A stretch of DNA of 11,522 bases from an uncultured Faecalibacterium sp. (GTDB lineage Bacteria > Bacillota > Clostridia > Oscillospirales > Ruminococcaceae), in contig CAAFSR010000144.1 of the NCBI GenBank assembly GCA_900765705.1, positions 1 through 11,522 on the forward strand, given 5' to 3'. How positions within the stretch are numbered: position 1 is the stretch's first letter; the number at the start of each line of letters is the position of its first letter. The notes below the pieces were generated by a model. It saw only the letters and a list, made by a program, of their open reading frames with translations, did not search any database and was not told where the DNA came from. Position numbers and translations under genes: made by a program. This document shows positions 6,116-11,522 of this stretch, piece after piece.

Positions 6116-8451
6116 AAAAGTTTCAGACGTTCGGCGTTTCCACGCCGGAGGAAAGCGACCGGGAGCGCCGCCACAAAGCGCTGGCCCGCCGCGCGGCGGC
6201 AGAGGGCATCGTGCTTTTAAAAAACAACGGCGCCCTGCCGCTGACAACTAAAAAAGTGGCGCTTTACGGCCCGGGCAGCCGCAGAACCGTGAAGGGCGGC
6301 AGTGGCTCGGGCGATGTGCACGAGCGACACAGTGTCACGATTGAAGAGGGGCTTAAGAACGCCGGCTTCACATTTCCGACCACGCTTTGGATGGACCGCT
6401 TCGAGAAAAAATATAAGGATGACGTAGCGGCCTGGCGCCGCGATGTAGAGGAAAAGATCCGCAACTTCACTCCGATTCAGACAATGAAAATGTTTGATGT
6501 GATCCACGAAAAGCCGATGCCGTTTCCGGCCTGCACGCCTGTTTTGGAGGATGAGCTGACCGATAAGACGGACACGGCGATCTATGTGCTTTCCCGCCAG
6601 GCCGGCGAGGGGCAGGATCGCCGCGTGGAAAAAGGCGACTATCTGCTTTCTGACACGGAAGAGGAAAGTTTAAGACGGCTTTCCGATCATTACAAAAAAC
6701 TGATTTTGGTGCTCAACTGCGGCGGCGCACTCGACCTTTCGGCGCTCGAGTGCGTGCGTATCGATGCGGTGCTGTTTTACGGGCAGGGCGGCATGGAGGG
6801 CGGCAGCGCCCTGGCCGATATCCTGACCGGTCAAGTTTCGCCGAGCGGCAGGCTGACCGACACATGGGCAGTGCGCTATGAAGATTACCCAAGCGCCGGC
6901 ACATTCAGCTATAGAAACGGCGATCTGGAAAACGAGGAATACTGTGAGGGAATCTATGTCGGCTACCGCTGGTTTGAAAAGAAAAATATCCGTCCGCGTT
7001 TTCCGTTTGGCTTTGGTCTGAGCTATACGACCTTTGCCTACAGCGATATAAGGGTGAAAAATACGCAGGTGCGTGTAACTGTCACCAATACCGGCACCTG
7101 TGCCGGCAAAGAAGTGCTGCTGCTGTTTGTGCAAAAGCCGGCCGGGAAACTGGATCATGAGGTGCGAACCCTGGCCGCGTTTTCCAAAACGAAATGCCTT
7201 TCTCCCAGCGAAAGCGAAACGCTGACCCTGTCCTTTTCTTGGCAGCAGATCGCAAGTTTTGACGAGGAAAGATCAGCTTTTATTTTGGAAGATGGTCCAT
7301 ATGCGCTCTTTCTTGGCGAAACGTTCTGCGGCAGTGTGACGGTGGAAAAAGAAAAAATCTTGCAGCAGGTCCGCCCGATCGTGGCGCAAAAGGAATACGC
7401 GCCGTACGGTGAAATTTTTTCTGAGAAAGTGCAGGCGCTGTTGCAAAAAATGACGGCACAGGACAAAATAGATCTTGTGACCGGCGGCGGTTATTCGGTG
7501 CGCTGCTACAACAATGTGATGGGCGCCTGCGGGCGCACCTGTACGGGGCTGCTCAAAAAGGGAGTGCCGAATATCGTCATGGCCGACGGCCCGGCGGGGA
7601 TCAATGTGAACCAGTCGAGCGTTGTTATGAAAGACGGCACACCGCGCTTCCCGGACGGCCTGCCCGAAGACTGGCGTTGGGGATGGCTCAAGCAGTTTGA
7701 ACGCTTCGTGAAGGCAAAGCCCGGCAAAGGCCGCGCTGTTTACTGTTATATGACGGCCTGGCCCAGCGAAACAGTGCTTGCACAAAGCTGGAACTGCGAT
7801 CTTTTGGAAGAAATCGGCCGCGCCATCGGCGCTGAGATGCTGGAGATCGGCGTTTCGGTTTGGCTGGCGCCTGGCATGAACATCCACCGCAATCCGCTTT
7901 GCGGGCGGAATTTTGAATATTATTCCGAAGACCCGTTACTTACTGGAAAAATGGCGGCCGCAATCACTCGCGGCGTGCAAAGCTGCGTCGGCGTCGGCGT
8001 TACGGTCAAACATTTTTGCTGCAATAATCAGGAGGATAACCGCACCGGTGTTTCAGCCAATGTTTCGCAGCGCGCCCTTCGCGAGATCTATCTGCGCGGC
8101 TTTGCCACTGCCGTTGCCGAGGGGCGCCCCTGGTGCGTGATGAGCAGCTACAACCGTGTGAACGGCCGCTATGTGTGTAATGCTCGTGAGCTTTGTACGG
8201 ACGTGCTGCGCCGCGAGTGGGGCTTTCAAGGCGTTGTAATGAGCGACTGGAATGCCACGGATCAGTGTTCGCCTGCCGAGGCAGTCAACGCTGGCAATGA
8301 CCTGATCATGCCGGGCAATGCCCGCGTGCGAAAAGCGCTGCGCCGGGCACTGAAAGCTGGCACACTGCGCACTGATGCGCTGAACACTTCGGCCGGACGC
8401 GTGCTCGAGATGGTTTTTCAAAGCGCAACATGCAAAGATTTTAGACCATAA
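6112..8451 (+). CDS. Glycoside hydrolase family 3 enzyme with reversed domain order (beta-glucosidase type)
   Basis: This 779-residue protein begins with what is normally the C-terminal GH3 sandwich domain: AAAEGIVLLKNNGALPL near residue 30, and the acid/base region RQAGEGQDR with Glu166. FGFGLSYTTF (~298) and a fibronectin-III-like domain (~320-400) follow. The catalytic TIM barrel comes last (from ~446: MTAQDKIDLVTGGG, MADGPAG at ~490, R599, KH at 633-634). The nucleophile is Asp712 in VVMSDWNATD. This permuted order is known from ruminal Ruminococcus albus and Butyrivibrio fibrisolvens beta-glucosidases. All key residues are present, so the enzyme should be active on beta-glucosides or xylosides in the cytoplasm; no signal peptide is seen. 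The start overlaps the GH2 stop (ATGA, 6112-6115) and has GAGGTG at 6101-6106. Confidence 0.9.
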   Translation: MKKFQTFGVSTPEESDRERRHKALARRAAAEGIVLLKNNGALPLTTKKVALYGPGSRRTVKGGSGSGDVHERHSVTIEEGLKNAGFTFPTTLWMDRFEKKYKDDVAAWRRDVEEKIRNFTPIQTMKMFDVIHEKPMPFPACTPVLEDELTDKTDTAIYVLSRQAGEGQDRRVEKGDYLLSDTEEESLRRLSDHYKKLILVLNCGGALDLSALECVRIDAVLFYGQGGMEGGSALADILTGQVSPSGRLTDTWAVRYEDYPSAGTFSYRNGDLENEEYCEGIYVGYRWFEKKNIRPRFPFGFGLSYTTFAYSDIRVKNTQVRVTVTNTGTCAGKEVLLLFVQKPAGKLDHEVRTLAAFSKTKCLSPSESETLTLSFSWQQIASFDEERSAFILEDGPYALFLGETFCGSVTVEKEKILQQVRPIVAQKEYAPYGEIFSEKVQALLQKMTAQDKIDLVTGGGYSVRCYNNVMGACGRTCTGLLKKGVPNIVMADGPAGINVNQSSVVMKDGTPRFPDGLPEDWRWGWLKQFERFVKAKPGKGRAVYCYMTAWPSETVLAQSWNCDLLEEIGRAIGAEMLEIGVSVWLAPGMNIHRNPLCGRNFEYYSEDPLLTGKMAAAITRGVQSCVGVGVTVKHFCCNNQEDNRTGVSANVSQRALREIYLRGFATAVAEGRPWCVMSSYNRVNGRYVCNARELCTDVLRREWGFQGVVMSDWNATDQCSPAEAVNAGNDLIMPGNARVRKALRRALKAGTLRTDALNTSAGRVLEMVFQSATCKDFRP

Positions 8452-8472
8452 ATATTTATAGTTTTTTGACAT

Positions 8473-8477
8473 GGAGG
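8473..8477 (+). promoter_or_regulatory. Shine-Dalgarno site that points to a TTG start for the esterase
   Basis: GGAGG at 8473-8477 begins inside the in-frame ATG at 8471 and stands 8 bases before TTG 8486-8488, in the same frame. The ATG itself has only T-rich sequence upstream, with no ribosome binding site. Confidence 0.6.
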
Positions 8478-8485
8478 CGTCAGCT

Positions 8486-9265
8486 TTGACTCTGCGTGAA
8501 ATTTACCGGGCAGGCATCACTTTTTGGTTCGGCAACCATTACAAATTGGATGCTTATGTGCTCCGTGACGGCAAAAAACACCCATTTGCCCTCATTTGCC
8601 CCGGCGGCGCCTATATGCTGGTCAGCGAAGAAAACGAAGGGCATACGTTTGCCGTCGAATTAAACCGGCGCGGCATTTCGGCGTTTGTCCTGCACTACCG
8701 CTGCCGCAGAAAGGGACGCTATCCTGCACCGCAGCAGGATGTGGCACGCGCGCTTCACGAAATTTTGGCGCAGGCCGATGCTTTGCATCTGGATGCGGAG
8801 AATTATTCCTTGTGGGGCTCGTCGGCCGGAGGTCATCTGGCCGCCAGCTTTGCCACGCATGAAATGGGCTGCTCGCATTATGGCCTGCCGCAGCCCGCTG
8901 TGCTGGTGCTGTGTTATCCGGTGATCACGATGGGTGCCTACGGGCACAAGCAAAGCCGGCAGAATCTGCTTGGACCGCATCCGTCGGCCGATCTGGTGCA
9001 GCTGACGAGTGTAGAAAACCATATAACCCCTGACTTTCCGCCGACATATGTCTGGAGCGGGGATGCCGACCATGAAGTCGATGTGCAAAACAGCCGCCTG
9101 CTGGTGCAAGCACTGCGCCGGTGCAGTGTGGACTACATGTTTCGGCTGTTTCCCGGTGTCGGGCACGGCGTGGGGCTCGGCAAAGGCCTAAGCTGTGCGG
9201 GCTGGCTGGACGAGGCTGTGGCATTTTGGAGTGCGCACAACCGCGGCGAGCAACAAAAATCTTAA
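8486..9265 (+). CDS. Alpha/beta-hydrolase, acetyl-esterase-like
   Basis: This 259-residue (from TTG 8486) cytoplasmic protein has the alpha/beta-hydrolase layout of bacterial acetyl/xylan esterases. The oxyanion segment is CPGGAYMLVS, the nucleophile elbow GSSAGG has Ser113, the acid is probably Asp195 in SGDADHE, and His227 sits in GVGHGVG. Such enzymes remove acetyl or other acyl groups from sugars, which clears the way for exo-glycosidases. Its place between the GH3 and GH1 genes suggests the imported glycoside is decorated, but the acyl group cannot be told from sequence. It follows GH3 by 34 bases (19 if the ATG at 8471 is used, which would add five residues). The TTG start is favoured because of the Shine-Dalgarno position. 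Confidence 0.85.
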   Translation: MTLREIYRAGITFWFGNHYKLDAYVLRDGKKHPFALICPGGAYMLVSEENEGHTFAVELNRRGISAFVLHYRCRRKGRYPAPQQDVARALHEILAQADALHLDAENYSLWGSSAGGHLAASFATHEMGCSHYGLPQPAVLVLCYPVITMGAYGHKQSRQNLLGPHPSADLVQLTSVENHITPDFPPTYVWSGDADHEVDVQNSRLLVQALRRCSVDYMFRLFPGVGHGVGLGKGLSCAGWLDEAVAFWSAHNRGEQQKS

Positions 9266-9292
9266 AGGACAAGTGGCACTGTCGTCGATCTG

Positions 9293-9322
9293 CTTTCCTT
9301 TACGCTGAAATAAATAGGAAAG
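9293..9322 (+). promoter_or_regulatory. Possible hairpin covering the GH1 ribosome binding site
   Basis: CTTTCCT at 9293-9299 is complementary to AGGAAAG at 9316-9322, with a 16-base loop. The second arm is most of the Shine-Dalgarno sequence AGGAAAGGA in front of the GH1 start at 9333. If it forms, the hairpin would lower GH1 translation. It is only seven pairs and could be coincidental. Confidence 0.25.
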
Positions 9323-9332
9323 GAATGTGTTT

Positions 9333-10652
9333 ATGGAAAAGACGGTTTTTCCGAAGAATTTTTTATGGGGCGCTGCCACGGCCGCCGCGCAGGTGGAGGG
9401 CGGCTGGAATGAAGGCGGCCGCACCCCTAGCATTTGGGATGTGGCCAAGTCAAAACATATTAAATACGGCGACGACTGCCATACTGCCAGTGACCATTAC
9501 CACCACTGGCCGGAAGATGTGGCACTGATGCAGCAGCTGGGGCTCAAGTCTTACCGCTTTTCGGTCAGCTGGTCGCGCGTGATCCCTGAGGAGGGCAAAG
9601 TCAATGAAAACGGCCTGCGCTTTTACAGCGATCTGATCGATGCGCTGAAAGCCGCCGGCATTGAACCGCTGCTGACGGTCTATCACTGGGATATGCCGCT
9701 TTGGGTCTACAAAAAAGGCGGCTGGCTGTCGGCAAAGATCATCCCGCTTTTTCGCGCGTACACGAAAGTGCTTGTCGATGCATTTTCGGACCGCGTTTCT
9801 TGGTGGATGCCGATGAATGAGCCACAGTGCTTTATTATGAACGGTTATATGCAAGGGGCACACGCGCCGTTTAAACATGATTACCTGGCGCTTTCCCAAC
9901 TGACACGCAACTGTATGCTGGCACATGCACAGGCAGTCCAAACAATTCGCAAGTATGCCAAGCTTCCGCCGAAGATCGGTATCTCTATGGCGACGGGCTG
10001 CTTTGTACCTGAAAATGAGTCGGAAGAAAAAATCGAGCAGGCACGCATAATGAGCATGGAAACCGGCATGGGCCTGATGGGCAACCGCTGGTGGATGGAT
10101 CCGATGCTTGCTGGTCGTCCGGTGCGCGCCTACGGTGTTTATTCCAGCAAAGAAAAAGACATGAAAGAGATCGCACAGCCACTCGATTTTGTGGGGCTGA
10201 ATATCTACACGCCTTATAATTATTCGAACTGGGGCGGCGATAAAAAGGCAAAGCTGACCGGCCTGCCGCGCACCTCGATCGGCTGGGTTGTGGATGAGCG
10301 GGTCATGTACTGGACGGTGCGTTTCGTTTACGAACGCTACAAACTGCCGATCATGATCACGGAAAACGGCATGGCCGACAATGATTTTATTTGCCAGGAC
10401 GGCGGAGTGCACGATCCGCAGCGCGCTGATTTTATTTGCCGCTACCTGGGTAGCTTAAAGCGTGCCGTTGCAGAGGGATATCCGGTGCTCGGTTATCAGC
10501 ACTGGTCGCTGATGGACAACTTCGAGTGGGCAGAAGGCTACGACCCGCGTTTTGGACTGATTTTTGTGGATTACAAGACCGGGCGGCGCATCGTTAAAGA
10601 TTCTGCCTGGGCGTACAAAAAGATCATCGAAACAAACGGCGAAACACTTTAA
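9333..10652 (+). CDS. Glycoside hydrolase family 1 beta-glucosidase
   Basis: This 439-residue enzyme, a typical GH1 length, is a single TIM barrel with no signal peptide. It opens with the family signature FPKNFLWGAATAAAQVEG. The acid/base is Glu163 in MNEP and the nucleophile Glu344 in ITENG. The C-terminal sugar-binding segment HWSLMDNFEWAEGYDPRFG carries the Glu-Trp pair that contacts an unphosphorylated glucosyl unit. The Ser-Lys-Tyr signature of 6-phospho-beta-glucosidases is absent. This fits uptake by a symporter rather than a PTS. ATG 9333 is chosen because AGGAAAGGA (9316-9324) is 8 bases upstream; a GTG at 9327 is too close. It follows the esterase by 67 bases, probably last in the operon. 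It could act on a beta-glucoside or a related beta-linked sugar. Confidence 0.92.
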   Translation: MEKTVFPKNFLWGAATAAAQVEGGWNEGGRTPSIWDVAKSKHIKYGDDCHTASDHYHHWPEDVALMQQLGLKSYRFSVSWSRVIPEEGKVNENGLRFYSDLIDALKAAGIEPLLTVYHWDMPLWVYKKGGWLSAKIIPLFRAYTKVLVDAFSDRVSWWMPMNEPQCFIMNGYMQGAHAPFKHDYLALSQLTRNCMLAHAQAVQTIRKYAKLPPKIGISMATGCFVPENESEEKIEQARIMSMETGMGLMGNRWWMDPMLAGRPVRAYGVYSSKEKDMKEIAQPLDFVGLNIYTPYNYSNWGGDKKAKLTGLPRTSIGWVVDERVMYWTVRFVYERYKLPIMITENGMADNDFICQDGGVHDPQRADFICRYLGSLKRAVAEGYPVLGYQHWSLMDNFEWAEGYDPRFGLIFVDYKTGRRIVKDSAWAYKKIIETNGETL

Positions 10653-10667
10653 AAGATTCAGAAAAAT

Positions 10668-10739
10668 CCATGAGTCATGGTCTGCGCTTTTGCCCGAAGA
10701 AAATACGCATTATATTTGTGCTCTATCCTTGACCATGAC
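10668..10739. repeat. Nested inverted repeats after the glycoside operon
   Basis: CCATGA-G-TCATGG (10668-10680) is a perfect short palindrome 15 bases after the GH1 stop. The overlapping GTCATGGTC (10674-10682) is repeated inverted as GACCATGAC at 10731-10739. No T-run follows either, so an intrinsic terminator is not convincing. They may be a binding site or scar structure. Confidence 0.35.
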
Positions 10740-10748
10740 GCCTGCTAA

Positions 10749-10847
10749 TGGCAGAAGCTGGAACTGTATCAGGCAGTCATTGATACCACCAAGGGTACCT
10801 ATAAGCCCAAGGAACACCAGAAACCCGGCTGGCGACCCAGCCGATAA
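10749..10847 (+). pseudogene. C-terminal-like coding remnant, unrecognised
   Basis: A frame opening after TAA 10746-10748 and closing at TAA 10845-10847 encodes 32 residues including KLELYQAVIDTTKGTYKPKE and ending KPGWRPSR. The composition resembles a real protein C-terminus rather than random translation, but I do not recognise the family. There is no start codon or RBS. It overlaps in antisense the nonsense tail of the sigma-factor ORF. A 7-bp GC-rich hairpin (10826-10843, CGGCTGG/CCAGCCG) lies over its end. Confidence 0.25.
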
Positions 10848-10857
10848 ACAAAGCCCC

Positions 10858-10921
10858 ACGCTCAACATATGCTTTTCTGTTCTGACCAAGCACGGTCGGA
10901 TGCAGAGGCGGTGTTGAGCGT
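10858..10921. repeat. 10-bp inverted repeat at the sigma-factor breakpoint
   Basis: ACGCTCAACA (10858-10867) and TGTTGAGCGT (10912-10921) are perfect inverted copies separated by 44 bases, with a small GACC/GGTC stem inside. The right arm coincides with the point where the minus-strand sigma-factor sequence stops matching its family. On the plus strand the structure is followed by a run of seven T (10925-10931), so a terminator reading is possible, but the spacing is long. Confidence 0.45.
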
Positions 10922-11153
10922 AGTATTTTTTTACGATGTGTGCCACCAGCCGCAGATTGTGGCGGATCAGCCTTTCCCGCGCAGCGGCATCCCCGGCGCG
11001 CAGCGCGCGGAAGGCGGCGGCTTCCTCCCGGGCGGTGAGTGGACGCGGAAAGCAACCGCTTTCCAGATGGAGCGCCAGAAACAAAAATTTTGTGGCGAAA
11101 AATTGCAGTAAGGTCAGCAGCACATGAGATCCCTCCCGGTACATAGTTGTTAG

Positions 11154-11161
11154 ATGGTATG
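11154..11161 (-). promoter_or_regulatory. Sigma-E-like -10 element upstream of the sigK fragment
   Basis: The minus strand reads CATACCAT here, close to the sigma-E -10 consensus CATACANT (one mismatch). It is about 30 bases upstream of the GTG start. The -35 region is weak. In Bacillus, sigK is transcribed by sigma-E, so the site is in the expected place. Confidence 0.35.
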
Positions 11162-11267
11162 AGCAAGGGCGCAGATAGTTGCCGGAGGGCGCGGCAGAGG
11201 AGCGCTTGCAAGGCACAGGCAGAAGCTATCGTGAAATTTAAGCCGATCTGTGATTGATGCCGAGACT

Positions 11268-11296
11268 GCCCGGACGAAAAATGTTCGGGCTTTTCT
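11268..11296 (+). terminator. Intrinsic terminator, plus strand
   Basis: GCCCGGAC (11268-11275), a GAAAAAT loop and GTTCGGGC (11283-11290) form an 8-pair stem with one G-T pair, followed by TTTTCT. No intact plus-strand gene ends just before it. A short frame ending TGA 11255-11257 (last residues EAIVKFKPICD) might be the end of a lost gene. Confidence 0.75.
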
Positions 11297-11337
11297 CATA
11301 TATTCTAAAGTTGCGGTAGAAGTGTACACAAGCTTTA

Positions 11338-11346
11338 TGGTATAAT
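11338..11346 (+). promoter_or_regulatory. Extended -10 promoter of the right-edge gene
   Basis: TGGTATAAT at 11338-11346 is an exact extended -10 element (TGN-TATAAT) 45 bases before the ATG at 11392. No good -35 is found at normal spacing. The 8-bp palindrome GTGTACAC (11322-11329) lies just upstream, where a regulator could bind. Confidence 0.6.
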
Positions 11347-11391
11347 TTGAATACGAAAACTGAGCGATAAATCGGAATTTGGAGGTACACG

Positions 11392-11522
11392 ATGATAATA
11401 AAAATTGTTACAATTTCACTGATGGCAGCGTTCTACATCTGCTATTTTGCAAAGCTGATTAGTCAGAAAAAGCAAGGCATAAAGACAGACCAATTAGGAA
11501 AAGGAAAAGAGGGATTTGTCAA
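11392..11522 (+). CDS. N-terminus of isoprenylcysteine carboxyl methyltransferase-like membrane protein (partial)
   Basis: ATG 11392 with GGAGG six bases upstream opens a frame that runs off the right edge after 43 codons. It starts with a membrane segment (IIKIVTISLMAAFYICYFA) and continues KLISQKKQGIKTDQLGKGKE. The segment QKK.GIKTDQ.GKGK after a first helix is recalled from the N-terminus of bacterial isoprenylcysteine carboxyl/phospholipid methyltransferase family proteins, integral membrane enzymes using S-adenosylmethionine. The SAM-binding region lies outside the window, so function cannot be confirmed. The sequence is clearly more A-rich than the glycoside genes. Confidence 0.6.
   Translation, partial: MIIKIVTISLMAAFYICYFAKLISQKKQGIKTDQLGKGKEGFV

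Larger units (their letters stand above)
10710..11123 (-). pseudogene. sigK: Truncated RNA polymerase sigma-K-type factor (5' part)
   Basis: From GTG 11123 the first ~69 codons (to about 10917) match the N-terminus of sporulation sigma factor K. They encode a hydrophobic pro-sequence (LLTLLQFFATKFLFLALHL), then GCFPRPLT, a GD.AAR...LI.HNL segment and RLVAHIVKKYY. Family members should continue with a DLISIG region 2 stretch and reach about 230 residues. Here the frame instead continues into unrelated residues and stops at 10710, giving 137 residues. Regions 2.2 to 4, needed for core binding and promoter recognition, are absent, so the product is non-functional unless the DNA is rearranged. 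GGGAGGG (11131-11137) lies 7 bases before the GTG, supporting this start. Confidence 0.7.

Noticed and set aside
6670..7158. Minus-strand ORF opposite GH3, and similar ones opposite the esterase and GH2
   Set aside because: All are covered by strongly supported plus-strand genes and show no family motif or RBS.
9450..10412. 320-codon minus-strand ORF opposite GH1
   Set aside because: It is antisense to an unmistakable GH1 gene and rich in His, Arg and Cys as expected of a shadow frame in GC-rich coding DNA.
10480..10600. GH1 enzyme as 6-phospho-beta-glucosidase
   Set aside because: The phosphate-binding Ser-Lys-Tyr signature is missing, FEW is present, and the locus has a symporter rather than PTS genes.
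11311..11346. TTGCGG as -35 for the right-edge promoter
   Set aside because: The spacer to TATAAT would be 24 bases, too long.
1..11522. CRISPR array, tRNA, rRNA, integrase or transposase
   Set aside because: No regularly spaced direct repeats, cloverleaf-like sequence or recombinase motifs were seen on either strand.

Overview
The window looks like a chromosomal segment of a Gram-positive gut-type Clostridia, probably the Ruminococcaceae/Oscillospiraceae group. This is inferred from strong GGAGG-type ribosome binding sites, moderate GC with Clostridia-style protein sequences, a sigma-K-type sporulation sigma factor remnant, and a GPH sugar symporter next to AraC and cytoplasmic glycosidases. 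No species can be named from the sequence alone.

Left flank (1-757): the 3' end of a ferredoxin-like 4Fe-4S protein gene enters from the left edge. It is followed by a scrambled stretch holding what looks like the last ~50 codons of a purine nucleoside phosphorylase, cut off from its gene body. A 96-bp near-perfect palindrome (604-699) then lies between this remnant and the convergent regulator gene, and may be the regulator's terminator.

Core (757-10652): a self-contained sugar-glycoside catabolic locus. An AraC-family regulator (minus strand) faces five plus-strand genes across a compact divergent promoter. In order these are a GPH-family cation/sugar symporter with a long charged C-terminal tail, a GH2 beta-glycosidase (beta-galactosidase type), a GH3 beta-glucosidase-type enzyme with reversed (circularly permuted) domain order, an alpha/beta-hydrolase esterase, and a GH1 beta-glucosidase. 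The first three overlap by ATGA stop/start junctions, so translation is coupled. The esterase probably starts at a TTG, and GH1 sits behind a short gap with a possible RBS-sequestering hairpin. None of the enzymes has a signal peptide. The inferred pathway is uptake of a small, possibly acylated, unphosphorylated beta-glycoside by the symporter, de-esterification, and stepwise removal of beta-linked sugars in the cytoplasm, with AraC sensing the substrate or a product.

Right flank (10653-11522): a patchwork of inverted repeats and short coding remnants. It contains the 5' portion of a sigK-like gene on the minus strand (with pro-sequence, good RBS and a sigma-E-like -10 element) that stops matching the family after about 69 codons, exactly at a 10-bp inverted repeat. 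Next come a clear plus-strand intrinsic terminator without an obvious gene, and the start of a membrane methyltransferase-like gene running off the right edge. The glycoside locus is thus flanked on both sides by gene fragments, which suggests insertion or recombination, although decay in place is also possible.
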